A DNA stretch of 64,000 nt from an uncultured Erythrobacter sp. (GTDB lineage Bacteria; Pseudomonadota; Alphaproteobacteria; Sphingomonadales; Sphingomonadaceae). Location: positions 124,001 through 188,000 of the forward strand of contig NZ_CANMIJ010000002.1 of assembly GCF_947497915.1 (NCBI RefSeq), given 5' to 3'. The stretch's first letter is position 1; each line of letters opens with the position of its first letter. The notes beneath the pieces are model-generated. The model saw only the letters and a list, made by a program, of their open reading frames with translations. It made no database searches and was not told the DNA's origin. Of this stretch, positions 16,312 to 25,336 are shown in pieces. The position numbers and the translations under genes were made by a program.

Positions 16312-17745
16312 ATGAGCCTTGTTCAAGGCAAATTGCCGTTGCGGCTAAAGCTGATCCACGGCTTTGGCGCGGTTGCATTCGGTGTGAAAGACACCGGATT
16401 TTCGTTCTTCCTATTGCTATTCTACAACCAAGTTCTCGGCATGGATGCTGGACTGGTCAGCCTTGCATTGTTGATCGCGCTGCTGGTGGATGCGGTGGTT
16501 GATCCGATCCTTGGGAACCTGTCCGATCGCACATATACGCGCTGGGGCCGCCGCCTGCCGTGGCTTTATGCCGCGCCGATCCCTCTTGCATTTGCATGGG
16601 TCTTCCTATGGTCGCCGCCGGGCGCGGAGGCTCCGAGCTTTATGGGTCTTGTCGGCATCGCGGTGGTCGTGCGGATCCTTTTGTCAGCCTGCGAAGTCCC
16701 CTCGATCTCGCTTCTGCCGGAGATCACCTCCGACTATGTCGAGCGCACCACCCTGTTTCGCTACCGCTATCTGTCCGGCTGGCTCGGCGGATTGTTTATG
16801 ATGGTGCTCGCCTACAGCGTGTTCCTGTCGGGCGAGAACGGTCTGTTGCAACGCGATGGCTATTATAGTTTCGGCCTGTTCGGGGCAATCCTGATGGTCA
16901 TATCGGTGATGGGATCGGCGCTTGGCCAGCATAAACTGGTGGCCAACCTGCCCGAGACAAAGCCCGCGCCGTTCAGCATCAAAGCCTGCTTTGCCGAGAT
17001 TTACGAGGCATTCAGCGAAAAGGCATTCCTGATCTTCGCCGCCGGCGGCCTTGCTGCCTATATCAGCCAGGGCATGAGCTTTTCCATGTCGAACTATCTC
17101 AATGTCTTCGTCTGGCGGCTCGATGCGACCCCGCTTGGCGAAGGCGGAATGACGATGCTGAACCTTTATCCATTCGCGCTGTTCCTGTCGGTGATCGTGA
17201 TGTTCTTCATTGTCGGTCCGATGCACGCCAAGCTGGGCAAACCGAAAAGCGCAGCGATTTCTGCGCTTATCTCGCTTGTGATCCTGCTTTCGCCATACGG
17301 TGCTTTGTTGATGGGCGCGTGGCCTCAAGTCGGCTCGATGGGATCGGCGCTGCTGCTTTATGGCCTGCTGGTGCCGGGCAATGCGCTCGCGATTGTTGTG
17401 ATGGTTTCAGCATCCTCGATGATTGCGGAAATTGTCGAGGCGTACCAGGAGCGCACCGGAATGCGGGCCGAGGGCGCGTTTTATTCGGGCAACTGGCTGG
17501 TTCAGAAATGCGCCACTGGCGTGGGTATCTTCCTATCTGGCCAGTTTTTGTCACTGGCACAGCTTTCGCCCTCGGCAGACCCGGCCGGCGTGCCCGACAG
17601 CGTGATCAGCGATCTGGTGATCTATTTCGGCAGCGCGACCATCGTGCTGGCCTGTATTGCAGCCTATTGGCTGGGCCGGTTCCCTATCAATCGCGAAGAT
17701 CACGAGGCGCGCGTGGCCGCGATGGCGGCAAAGCCAACCGAGTGA
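16312..17745 (+). CDS. MFS transporter, GPH/MelB (sodium-sugar symporter) type
   Basis: Twelve-helix transporter of about 477 residues. It has the GPH-family opening FGAVAFGVKDTGFSFFLLLFYNQVLGMDAGLVSLALLIALLVDAVVDPILGNLSDR and the loop-2 motif TRWGRRLPWLYAAPIPLAF, characteristic of MFS_2 carriers (family knowledge). Many GPH proteins in Sphingomonadales lie in fatty acid or xenobiotic clusters rather than with sugar genes. Here it sits between divergently oriented acyl-CoA dehydrogenase genes, suggesting import of an organic acid or glycoside precursor. ATG at 16312 is chosen over 16300; both are in frame and neither has an obvious ribosome site. Confidence 0.88.
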   Translation: MSLVQGKLPLRLKLIHGFGAVAFGVKDTGFSFFLLLFYNQVLGMDAGLVSLALLIALLVDAVVDPILGNLSDRTYTRWGRRLPWLYAAPIPLAFAWVFLWSPPGAEAPSFMGLVGIAVVVRILLSACEVPSISLLPEITSDYVERTTLFRYRYLSGWLGGLFMMVLAYSVFLSGENGLLQRDGYYSFGLFGAILMVISVMGSALGQHKLVANLPETKPAPFSIKACFAEIYEAFSEKAFLIFAAGGLAAYISQGMSFSMSNYLNVFVWRLDATPLGEGGMTMLNLYPFALFLSVIVMFFIVGPMHAKLGKPKSAAISALISLVILLSPYGALLMGAWPQVGSMGSALLLYGLLVPGNALAIVVMVSASSMIAEIVEAYQERTGMRAEGAFYSGNWLVQKCATGVGIFLSGQFLSLAQLSPSADPAGVPDSVISDLVIYFGSATIVLACIAAYWLGRFPINREDHEARVAAMAAKPTE

Positions 17746-17841
17746 TTTTGGTAAAATGAGACCTTGGCGCGGCCTGCGCGAACTGCCACGGTCGCCCGCA
17801 AGAGATTCGATTTCAATTAAGGACTAGAGAGGAAAACCCCC

Positions 17842-19179
17842 ATGGATTTTCAGCCAACCGAACGCCAGGTTTATTGGCGCGACCGCGTGCGCGATTTCAT
17901 CGAAGCGCATGTTCGCCCGAATATGGACGTCTATAAAGAGCAGGACATGGCGGGTGATCGCTGGAAAGTGATCCAGATCATCGAAGACAAAAAGAAGCTC
18001 GCGAAAGAAGCGGGCATCTGGAACCTGTTCATGCCGCCGCGCAATGAAGGCCATCACCACGTCGAGGAAACGTTCGAATTTGAAGGCCCCGGCCTCACCA
18101 ACCTCGAATACGCTTTGTGCGCCGAAGAGATGGGCCGCATCGGATGGGCCAGCGAAGTGTTCAACTGCTCTGCACCAGACACCGGCAATATGGAAGTGTT
18201 CCACCGTTACGGTACGATCGAGCAGAAAGAACAGTGGCTGCGCCCGATCATGAACGGCGAGATCCGCTCTGCCTTCCTTATGACCGAGCCATTCACCGCA
18301 TCGTCTGACGCGACCAATATCGAAACCCGGATTGAGCGCGACGGCGATGAATATGTCATCAATGGCCGCAAGTGGTGGTCTTCGGGACTCGGCGATCCGC
18401 GTTGCAAGGTCTCAATTGTGATGGGCAAGACCGATCCGACAGCGGGCCGCCACGCGCAGCAATCCATGCTGCTCATGCCGAATGACGCACCGGGCGTGAA
18501 CATCATCCGCCACCTGCCAGTGTTCGGATATGACGATGCCCCGCACGGCCATATGGAAGTTGAGATGAAGGACGTTCGCGTTCCTGTCACCAACATGCTG
18601 CTGGGTGCAGGTCGCGGTTTCGAGATCGCTCAGGGACGCCTCGGCCCAGGCCGTATCCACCACTGCATGCGCACCATTGGTGTTGCTGAGGAAGCGCTAG
18701 CCAAGATGTGCAAGCGCCTTCAGGAGCGTGAGGCATTCGGCAAACCGATCTATAAGCATTCGGTATGGGAAGAGCGTGTCGCGCGCGCCCGCATCGATAT
18801 CGACATGACCCGTCTGCTCTGCCTGAAGGCAGCGGATATGATGGACAAGGTCGGCAACAAGTCGGCCAAGCAAGAAATCGCGATGATCAAGGTTCAGGCG
18901 CCGAACATGGCTCTGAAAATCATCGACGACGCGATTCAGGCTCATGGCGGCGGCGGCGTTTCGAACGATTATGGCCTTGCCAATGCTTACGCGCATCAAC
19001 GTACGCTGCGCCTGGCCGATGGCCCTGATGAAGTTCACGCCCGTTCGATCGCACGGATGGAGTTTGGCAAGCACGTTCCGGAAGCCGGTCCGACTGCCAA
19101 CGCTCTGCGCGGTGACAGCGGCCGTGCGGCCAATGATGGCGGCAACATGAGCTCGGGCGACATGGGCGCCACGCGCTAA
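17842..19179 (+). CDS. Acyl-CoA dehydrogenase family protein (ACAD10/11-like)
   Basis: A 445-residue acyl-CoA dehydrogenase. It shows [37 protein letters not shown], then [26 protein letters not shown] and a C-terminal [39 protein letters not shown] motif typical of the ACAD10/11-like branch (family knowledge). That branch is often encoded beside an APH-fold kinase, and here the alcohol dehydrogenase and APH-fold genes follow at once. A GAGAGGAAAA ribosome site precedes ATG at 17842. It begins a three-gene plus-strand operon. Confidence 0.93.
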   Translation: MDFQPTERQVYWRDRVRDFIEAHVRPNMDVYKEQDMAGDRWKVIQIIEDKKKLAKEAGIWNLFMPPRNEGHHHVEETFEFEGPGLTNLEYALCAEEMGRIGWASEVFNCSAPDTGNMEVFHRYGTIEQKEQWLRPIMNGEIRSAFLMTEPFTASSDATNIETRIERDGDEYVINGRKWWSSGLGDPRCKVSIVMGKTDPTAGRHAQQSMLLMPNDAPGVNIIRHLPVFGYDDAPHGHMEVEMKDVRVPVTNMLLGAGRGFEIAQGRLGPGRIHHCMRTIGVAEEALAKMCKRLQEREAFGKPIYKHSVWEERVARARIDIDMTRLLCLKAADMMDKVGNKSAKQEIAMIKVQAPNMALKIIDDAIQAHGGGGVSNDYGLANAYAHQRTLRLADGPDEVHARSIARMEFGKHVPEAGPTANALRGDSGRAANDGGNMSSGDMGATR

Positions 19180-19207
19180 ACCACGCGGGCAAGGGAGAGA
19201 GCCTGAC

Positions 19208-20296
19208 ATGGCGAAAGCAGCAATTCTGAAAACACCCGGTGAAGGCCTTGAGATCGGCGAGATTGAACTCGCCGATCCCATGCCGCACGAGGTTCTGATC
19301 GACACCAAGGCCTGCGGCCTTTGCCATTCAGACCTGCACTTTATCGACGGACACTACCCCCATGCTCTTCCGGCTGTGCCGGGGCATGAGGCAGCCGGTG
19401 TTGTGCGCGCTGTGGGATCAGAAGTGAAAACGGTGAAGCCGGGCGACCATGTCGTCTCTTGCCTCAGCGCGTTTTGCGGAACCTGCGAATTTTGCGTCAC
19501 AGGCCGGATGGCGTTGTGCCTTGGCGGTGCGACCCGCCGCGGTAAGGGCGATGCGCCGCGGCTGACGCTGGCTGGCGGTGATCCGGTCAATCAGATGCTC
19601 AACCTTTCGGCTTTGTCATCCCAGATGCTGATCCATGAAAATGCCTGCGTCACAATCGACAAGAACATGCCGCTCGACCGGGCAGCCGTAATTGGCTGCG
19701 CTGTTACGACCGGCGCAGGCACGATCTTTAACGCCTGTGCAGTGACACCGGGTGAAACGGTGCTCGTGGTTGGGTGCGGCGGAGTTGGCCTTGCGGCGAT
19801 CAACGCAGCAATGATTGCTGGCGCTGGCAAAGTGATCGCCGCTGATCCGCTTCCGGAAAAGCGCGCGCTCGCTGAAACCCTCGGCGCGACGCACACCGTC
19901 GATGCCTTGGCAGACGATGCAGCCAAGCAGATCATCGCCATTTCCGGCGGCGGTGTCGATTGGGGCATCGAAGCGGTTGGGCGTCAGGCGTCTGCGGATC
20001 TCGCGGTAGCAAGTTTGCGGCGCGGCGGCACAGCCGTGATCCTCGGCATGATGCCGCTGGATTGCAAAGTCGGCCTGGGCGCGATGGACTTGCTCGGCGG
20101 TAAGAAACTGATGGGCGCGATCATGGGAATGAACCACTTCCCGGTTGATCTCCCGCGCCTCGTTGATTTCTACATGCGCGGAATGCTCGATCTCGACACG
20201 ATCATCGCAGAGCGGATCAGCCTCGATGATGTAAATGCCGGTTTTGATAAGATGCGTGGCGGCAGCCATGCACGCAGTGTGGTGATGTTCGACTGA
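19208..20296 (+). CDS. Zinc-dependent alcohol dehydrogenase, class III-like
   Basis: Medium-chain dehydrogenase of 362 residues. Catalytic zinc ligands fit Cys39 (CGLCHSD) and His60-Glu61 (GHEAAG). The structural zinc lobe has Cys90, Cys93, Cys96 and Cys104 (FCGTCEFCVTGRMALC). NAD binding uses VVGCGGVGLAAI. The protein resembles class III / Zn-type Rv0162c-like alcohol dehydrogenases found in acyl-CoA clusters (family resemblance). A GGGAGAGAG ribosome site precedes ATG at 19208, and the stop overlaps the next start as TGATG. It probably oxidises an alcohol or reduces an aldehyde intermediate related to the adjacent ACAD; the substrate is unknown. Confidence 0.9.
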   Translation: MAKAAILKTPGEGLEIGEIELADPMPHEVLIDTKACGLCHSDLHFIDGHYPHALPAVPGHEAAGVVRAVGSEVKTVKPGDHVVSCLSAFCGTCEFCVTGRMALCLGGATRRGKGDAPRLTLAGGDPVNQMLNLSALSSQMLIHENACVTIDKNMPLDRAAVIGCAVTTGAGTIFNACAVTPGETVLVVGCGGVGLAAINAAMIAGAGKVIAADPLPEKRALAETLGATHTVDALADDAAKQIIAISGGGVDWGIEAVGRQASADLAVASLRRGGTAVILGMMPLDCKVGLGAMDLLGGKKLMGAIMGMNHFPVDLPRLVDFYMRGMLDLDTIIAERISLDDVNAGFDKMRGGSHARSVVMFD

Positions 20297-21369
20297 TGGA
20301 TATTGATTTCGACAAAGAGATGGTCGGCACGGTCGAAGTGCCTGAAGCTGACAAGCTGGATATGGAGAAGCTAACGGCGTGGTTTGAAGCCAATGTCGAA
20401 GGCTTCGCTGGCCCGATCAGCTACACCAAGTTCAAGGGCGGCCAATCTAACCCAACCTATAAGATTGAAACACCGGGTCAGAATTATGTCCTGCGCCGTC
20501 AGCCTTTTGGCAAATTGCTGCCTAGCGCGCATGCTGTGGACCGCGAATATAAAGCGATGACGGGCCTGCATCCGACAGGCTTTCCTGTGCCCAAAACATA
20601 CGGCCTTTGCGAAGACCCTGAAGTGCTCGGCTCCAAATTCTTCGTGATGAGCATGGCCGATGGACGCTCGCTGTGGAACGGAGCGCTGCCGAACAGCTCT
20701 CCCACTGAGCGGCGCGAGCTTTACAACGCGCTGATCGATACGATCGCCGACATGCACCTTAACAAGCCGGACGAAATCGGTCTGGGCGATTACGGCAAGC
20801 CTACCGACTATTGCGCGCGGCAAATCTCGCGCTGGTCAAAGCAATACAAGCTCTCCGAAACCGAGCATATGCCGGATATGGAAAAGCTGATCGAATGGCT
20901 GCCACAAACGATACCCCCGCAGCATGAAAGCAGCGTTGTTCACGGCGATTACCGGCTCGACAATGTCATCTTCGCGCATGACGAAAGCCGCGTCATCGCG
21001 GTGCTCGATTGGGAGCTTTCGACGCTCGGCGATCCGATTGCCGATTTCAGCTATTTGATGCTCAACTGGTTCCAACCGTCAGATGATGGCCGCGCGGGCC
21101 TGCTGGGTCTCAATCTAGAAGAGCTAGGCATTCCGACAGTCGAAGAAGCCGTTGAACGCTATGTTGCGCGCACGGGCTATCCTGTGCCGCCGATGGATTG
21201 GTATTTCGCCTACAATCTGTTCCGGCTCGCTGGCATTATGCAGGGTATCAAGAAGCGCGTCATTGATGGCACGGCTTCGTCGGCTCACGCCAAGGCGATG
21301 AGCGACCGTGTGGCTCCATTGGTTGAACGGGCGGCGCAGTTTGCCCGCTCCGCCGGGATGCCGGACTAA
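20296..21369 (+). CDS. APH-fold phosphotransferase family protein (ACAD-associated)
   Basis: Aminoglycoside-phosphotransferase fold kinase of 357 residues. Catalytic loop VVHGDYRLDNVIF (HGDxxxxN) and metal-binding VLDWELSTLGDP are intact, and the N-lobe Lys/Glu region starts at FKGGQSNPTYKIE. This subfamily resembles the N-terminal kinase part of human ACAD10/11, which phosphorylates 4-hydroxyacyl-CoA before dehydrogenase-linked removal (established for ACAD10/11; inference here). Neighbouring ACAD10/11-like dehydrogenase and alcohol dehydrogenase support a role in hydroxy fatty acid breakdown rather than drug resistance. Start overlaps the previous stop by one base. Confidence 0.9.
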   Translation: MDIDFDKEMVGTVEVPEADKLDMEKLTAWFEANVEGFAGPISYTKFKGGQSNPTYKIETPGQNYVLRRQPFGKLLPSAHAVDREYKAMTGLHPTGFPVPKTYGLCEDPEVLGSKFFVMSMADGRSLWNGALPNSSPTERRELYNALIDTIADMHLNKPDEIGLGDYGKPTDYCARQISRWSKQYKLSETEHMPDMEKLIEWLPQTIPPQHESSVVHGDYRLDNVIFAHDESRVIAVLDWELSTLGDPIADFSYLMLNWFQPSDDGRAGLLGLNLEELGIPTVEEAVERYVARTGYPVPPMDWYFAYNLFRLAGIMQGIKKRVIDGTASSAHAKAMSDRVAPLVERAAQFARSAGMPD

Positions 21370-21377
21370 ACCAAGCG

Positions 21378-23807
21378 TCAGAACGAAGCGGAGAAGCTTA
21401 CGAGTGCGCCCATATCATCGGGTGCGCTCGCAAAGTGGCCTGGCTCGCTGCGATAGAACACGCTGGCGCGGGCATAGCCGATAAACAGCGGCGATCCCCA
21501 TGTGACCTCACCCATCATCTCGCGGCCTTCCGGCGATAGCGAAAGCGTTTGCTGTCCGATAATCGGCGTTTCGCTCGCATAATCATATGCCACCGGCAGA
21601 TCGAAATTGATCCCGCCGCCGCTCACACGAAGAGGCTGGCTGACGCGAAAGCCGATTGCATCGCCGGCGGCAAAGGTGCCGCGCCGGGTCAGATCAAGCG
21701 ACCAAGCCTCGCTTTGCAATTGCGATCCGCTGCCCAGCAAATCACCGCCAAGCGGCCGCGTAAAGCCCGCCCTGCCCGATGCGCCAAGCCGCCAATTGGG
21801 CGCGAAACGCCATGCGGCATCGGCATCGACAAACAGCGTATCTGCCCCGCGCAGACCGAGCGCGGAATTAAAATGCCCGCCCAAAAGCGTGTTCTCTTCG
21901 GAAAGCCACGTTATTGCGGCGCTCGCGTCAATGTTACCAAGGCTTCGGTCTGCAGCGATCGCGAAGCTGGACGTTGGTCTGCGTTCCTGAACACCAAACA
22001 CCACATCGCCAGCGCGGCGATTATCACCAAGCCACGCATTTCCGCTTTCGGCTGAGACTGTCAGGCCCCACGCACCAATTTCGCGCCGTGCAGCAAACGA
22101 TACATCGCTGGTTGCCAGAAAACCGCTGTCACGGCCTGCCTGCGGCGCGATAGCGAAAGCCGCACGGTCCGCACCCTGCAATTGGCCGACGAGCCCTTTT
22201 GATCCTTGCGATATGGCAAAACCTAACTGGAGATCAGGCGCAATTCGCGCAGCAACGCGGGCCGCCAAAACGCGCGCTCCCAGGGCCTCGTCAGGCGTCA
22301 GTTGGAGATTGCTCGACCAGTTGAGGCCCGCTGCACGAGTCCCTTCATCGATCGTCACCGCCAGCGACAGACCATCGCCTCCAGCCGAGCGGGTAATCCC
22401 GCCGCGATCAACAGCGCCGCGAAGCCGTTGAATTTGCGCAGCAGAGCGCGATTGCCCGCCAAGCGCGGCATTGTATGCGCGCTTATACTTGTCGAGCACC
22501 ACGGTCGTCAGCGATGCACCAGACAGCGCATCCCCCATTGCGGCCGAACCCAGCGCAAAGTCGTCTGCGAGTGCCAGCGCATTTCCCGTGCCAGCGATGC
22601 TGGTCGTGCCCTGCGGCGCAATAGCCGCTCTAATATCTAGAATACCGGTTCCGAATACGGCGTCTGTTCCTGCATCGCCCGCATCCCGAGCGGTATCGAG
22701 CAATATCTCGACGATCTCTTGCGCTGATAGGTTAGGGAAAGCCTGCGCGAGCAAAGCGACTGCACCTGACACTTGAGGCGCGGCAAAGCTTGTACCGGAA
22801 AATACGGTCACAAAACTCTGCCCGTCGATCTCCTCAACGAACAGGTCGCCCTCATCATAAACGCAACATATACGCTCCCCGAGTGCGGTCAGGTATGATG
22901 CTGCATCATTGCCCGCTCGGTTGCTGAAATCTGAGATATTGCCGTTATCATCAACAGAACCGACGATGATGACGTTGCCGTTGCCCGCAGCCAGAATGCT
23001 CGAGGCAAAAGGATCAGGTTGATCGGGATCAATGCCAGGTTCCGAACCGTCACCGCCATTGCCAGCAGCAACGATGACAACGATCCCTTGATTTGCGGCC
23101 TGCGCCACTGCGTTCAGCACGGATTGCGAGGCGCTGCCTCCCCCAAGGCTGAGATTGATGACGGTTGCGCCTTCCGCGATGGCGACTTGCATGGCGCGCG
23201 CGATATCGCGGTCGGCAAAGGTACAGCCGAGCGTTGGGTCATCAGGCGTATCGGTGCCGCATGTATCAACCCCGTCACCGCGCAGTCCCAGTATTTGAGC
23301 TTCAAACGCGATACCAACAACGCCGATATTATCGCGTCCAGCAGCGGCAACTAAGGAAACATTGGTGCCATGGTCGTCCTCTGGATCGACACCGCGATTG
23401 GCCACCACATCTTGCGATGCAGGGTGCACACGTCCCGCAAATTCGGGGCTATCGCTGTCGATCCCGGTATCGACCACAGCAATTATCTCGCCTGCACCCG
23501 TGAAGCCGTCGCGCCACGCATCATCCGCTCCGTGAAATGATGGACCATCCGAACGCCGGAATTCTGCCGTGTTGAAATCGGTCGAAGGCGGTGGGGGCGG
23601 AGGAGGTGGAGGTGGAGGTGGCGGAGGTGGCGGAGGAGGAGGAGGCGGGATGTTCGACACCGATGGCCCGCCGCCCGAACCGCCGCCGCATGCTGTCAGA
23701 GCCGCGCAGGCTACTGCCGCAATGGCGGTTTTACCGACAACTGACCACTTGATCGGCGCGCTCGCATCCGGACTCGGAACTTTGGGAGCATGCGGGGACT
23801 TCGGCAT
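21378..23807 (-). CDS. Subtilisin-like (S8) serine protease with polyproline linker and probable outer-membrane barrel
   Basis: An 809-residue exported protease. The N-terminus is a signal with a lipobox (LTACGGGSGG). About 21 consecutive prolines then separate it from the S8 domain, with catalytic Asp in VVDTGIDSDSPEF, His in DDHGTNVS and Ser in FSGTSFAAPQVSGAVALL. The final about 280 residues are amphipathic strands ending in ...LVSFSASF, a terminal Phe pattern typical of autotransporter or outer-membrane barrels. The gene is convergent with the kinase gene (eight bases between stops). Family knowledge suggests a surface or secreted autotransporter protease; a lipid anchor combined with a barrel is unusual. 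Confidence 0.86.
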   Translation of the reverse strand: MPKSPHAPKVPSPDASAPIKWSVVGKTAIAAVACAALTACGGGSGGGPSVSNIPPPPPPPPPPPPPPPPPPPPPSTDFNTAEFRRSDGPSFHGADDAWRDGFTGAGEIIAVVDTGIDSDSPEFAGRVHPASQDVVANRGVDPEDDHGTNVSLVAAAGRDNIGVVGIAFEAQILGLRGDGVDTCGTDTPDDPTLGCTFADRDIARAMQVAIAEGATVINLSLGGGSASQSVLNAVAQAANQGIVVIVAAGNGGDGSEPGIDPDQPDPFASSILAAGNGNVIIVGSVDDNGNISDFSNRAGNDAASYLTALGERICCVYDEGDLFVEEIDGQSFVTVFSGTSFAAPQVSGAVALLAQAFPNLSAQEIVEILLDTARDAGDAGTDAVFGTGILDIRAAIAPQGTTSIAGTGNALALADDFALGSAAMGDALSGASLTTVVLDKYKRAYNAALGGQSRSAAQIQRLRGAVDRGGITRSAGGDGLSLAVTIDEGTRAAGLNWSSNLQLTPDEALGARVLAARVAARIAPDLQLGFAISQGSKGLVGQLQGADRAAFAIAPQAGRDSGFLATSDVSFAARREIGAWGLTVSAESGNAWLGDNRRAGDVVFGVQERRPTSSFAIAADRSLGNIDASAAITWLSEENTLLGGHFNSALGLRGADTLFVDADAAWRFAPNWRLGASGRAGFTRPLGGDLLGSGSQLQSEAWSLDLTRRGTFAAGDAIGFRVSQPLRVSGGGINFDLPVAYDYASETPIIGQQTLSLSPEGREMMGEVTWGSPLFIGYARASVFYRSEPGHFASAPDDMGALVSFSASF
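23584..23650 (-). repeat. CCN triplet tract encoding about 21 prolines
   Basis: The sense strand carries about 21 uninterrupted CCN codons of mixed third base (CCT, CCG, CCA and one CCC). The mixture argues for selected polyproline rather than simple slippage, yet the tract could still vary in length among strains. A long polyproline run also implies dependence on EF-P for translation. Confidence 0.85.
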
Positions 23808-23977
23808 AGTGCGGACCTCTTCCAGAAAACCCCCCTAGACCTTTGCAACTAAGCGGGTTCGCATCGAATTGACAAGTGAGCATTGCCTGCGCCCGCGTTA
23901 CGCTTCGCGCTTGTGGCATTTGTCCCACGCGTCTAGCAGCGGTATCGCCTATTCGTTTATAAATTGCCTGAGGAAAC

Positions 23978-24814
23978 ATGACCGAAACTCTTATCACCGA
24001 TATCGAAGCCGCTTGGGAAGACCGCGCCAAAGTCACACCGGGCAGCGACGTGCGTCATGCCGTAAGCGAAGCCTTGGGCATGCTCGATGATGGCAAGGCC
24101 CGGGTTGCGGAGCCGGATGGCAATGGCGGATGGCGGGTAAACCAATGGCTCAAGAAAGCGGTGCTGCTGTCTTTCCGGCTGCGCGACAACGGCGTGATGG
24201 AAGGCGCTTCTGCTGGCGAGCCAGCTTTTGACAAGGTGCCGAACAAGTTTGCCGGATGGGGCGACAATCGTTTCCGCGAAGCCGGTTTCCGCGTTGTTCC
24301 GGGCGCTGTGGCCCGCCGCGGTAGCTTTATCGGCAAAGGTGCTGTCCTGATGCCAAGCTTTGTGAACATCGGCGCTTATGTTGATGAGGGCACGATGATC
24401 GACACATGGGCAACCGTCGGATCATGCGCGCAGATTGGCAAGAACGTGCACATTTCAGGCGGCACAGGCATTGGCGGTGTTCTTGAGCCGCTTCAGGCGG
24501 AGCCCGTTATCATCGGTGACGGCGCATTTATCGGCGCACGCAGCGAAGTCGCAGAAGGCGTGCGCGTTGGCGAAGGCGCTGTTCTTTCAATGGGCGTCTA
24601 TCTCGGCGCCTCGACCAAGATCGTAGACCGCGCCACCGGCGAGATTCATATGGGCGAAGTTCCGCCCTACGCTGTCGTTGTGCCTGGATCGTTGCCGGGC
24701 AAGCCGCTGCCTGATGGCACGCCCGGTCCGTCGCTCTATTGCGCGGTGATTGTTAAAACTGTCGATGCGCAAACCCGCTCAAAAACCGGGATTAATGAGC
24801 TGCTGCGCGATTAG
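23978..24814 (+). CDS. dapD: 2,3,4,5-tetrahydropyridine-2,6-dicarboxylate N-succinyltransferase
   Basis: Acyltransferase of the succinylase branch of lysine and meso-diaminopimelate synthesis. The 278-residue protein has a helical N-domain ([28 protein letters not shown]) and a left-handed beta-helix of hexapeptide repeats (for example [45 protein letters not shown]). A C-terminal segment with [25 protein letters not shown] follows. Length and end are typical of DapD. It stands as a single gene; the EcfG-type site four bases past its stop belongs to the following gene. Confidence 0.97.
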   Translation: MTETLITDIEAAWEDRAKVTPGSDVRHAVSEALGMLDDGKARVAEPDGNGGWRVNQWLKKAVLLSFRLRDNGVMEGASAGEPAFDKVPNKFAGWGDNRFREAGFRVVPGAVARRGSFIGKGAVLMPSFVNIGAYVDEGTMIDTWATVGSCAQIGKNVHISGGTGIGGVLEPLQAEPVIIGDGAFIGARSEVAEGVRVGEGAVLSMGVYLGASTKIVDRATGEIHMGEVPPYAVVVPGSLPGKPLPDGTPGPSLYCAVIVKTVDAQTRSKTGINELLRD

Positions 24815-24817
24815 TCT

Positions 24818-24842
24818 GGAACGAGGCTTTGAGGCTGCCGTT
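24818..24842 (+). promoter_or_regulatory. EcfG-type general stress promoter (GGAAC-N16-CGTT)
   Basis: GGAAC at 24818-24822, exactly 16 bases, then CGTT at 24839-24842. This matches the alphaproteobacterial sigma-EcfG consensus (established motif). The 50-codon membrane protein gene starts 33 bases downstream. Confidence 0.65.
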
Positions 24843-24875
24843 AGGTAGGCTATATTGAAATTTACGGAGGGCAAA

Positions 24876-25028
24876 ATGGCCGACAACAAAGACGAAATTC
24901 ATATCGAAGACGATGACGCACGTGCAGCCCACACAACGGGGCATATGCGTTATGTGCTTGGAATTGGCCTTGTAATCGCAATTATCGCGATGAGCGCCAT
25001 CTGGATTATCCCAGCTCTTTGGGGCTGA
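24876..25028 (+). CDS. Small single-pass membrane protein (50 aa), stress-promoter controlled
   Basis: Too short for the ORF track. ATG at 24876 follows GGAGGGCAAA, an excellent ribosome site, and TGA ends at 25028. The 50 residues comprise an acidic N-terminus (MADNKDEIHIEDDDARAAH) and one C-terminal membrane helix (YVLGIGLVIAIIAMSAIWIIPALWG). The layout (acidic head, single helix, end at the membrane) resembles small stress-induced membrane proteins of Sphingomonadales, although no named family was recognised. A matching EcfG-type promoter lies just upstream, pointing to general stress induction. Confidence 0.72.
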   Translation: MADNKDEIHIEDDDARAAHTTGHMRYVLGIGLVIAIIAMSAIWIIPALWG

Positions 25029-25093
25029 CCGCTAGCGGGGAACCTCTTTAGCGATCTGCGCATTACGTCCCTGTACACACACAGGAGGCAATC

Positions 25094-25327
25094 ATGAGCA
25101 ATTCCAACAGTTTCCAGACAAACCAATACGTCAAATGGAACTGGGGAAATGGCGAAGGCAAAGGGCAGATCACCGACCGATTTGAAAAAGAGGTGACCCG
25201 CACTTTACAGGGTTGAGAAGTCACGAAAAACGGTGACGGTGATAACCCGGCCTATCTTATTGAACAGGCAGACGGCGACCGGGTTCTCAAACGTGGAAGC
25301 GAATTGTCCGCTTGGGACAAGGAGTAA
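25094..25327 (+). pseudogene. DUF2945-family small protein interrupted by an in-frame TGA
   Basis: ATG at 25094 is preceded by CAGGAGGCAATC, a strong ribosome site. The frame encodes MSNSNSFQTNQYVKWNWGNG and continues as a DUF2945 (HVA1/TUDOR-like) protein, with the family pattern GxGQITDRFEKEVTRTLQG then EVTKNGDGDNPAYLIEQADG and VLKRGSELSAW. Codon 41 is TGA (25214-25216), yet the same frame stays open and family-like to TAA at 25325-25327 (77 codons plus stop). A Ser TCA to TGA change would be one base. Either a nonsense mutation, a sequencing error or, less likely, recoding. It is convergent with the dipeptidase gene. Confidence 0.7.
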
Positions 25328-25336
25328 CTCCGACAA

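Noticed and set aside
23569-23838. Plus-strand ORF with a polyglycine run (89 aa)
   Set aside because: It is the complementary shadow of the polyproline tract in the S8 protease gene.
25214-25216. Selenocysteine recoding at the in-frame TGA of the DUF2945 gene
   Set aside because: No SECIS-like hairpin was recognised directly downstream, and a Ser-to-stop single-base change is simpler.
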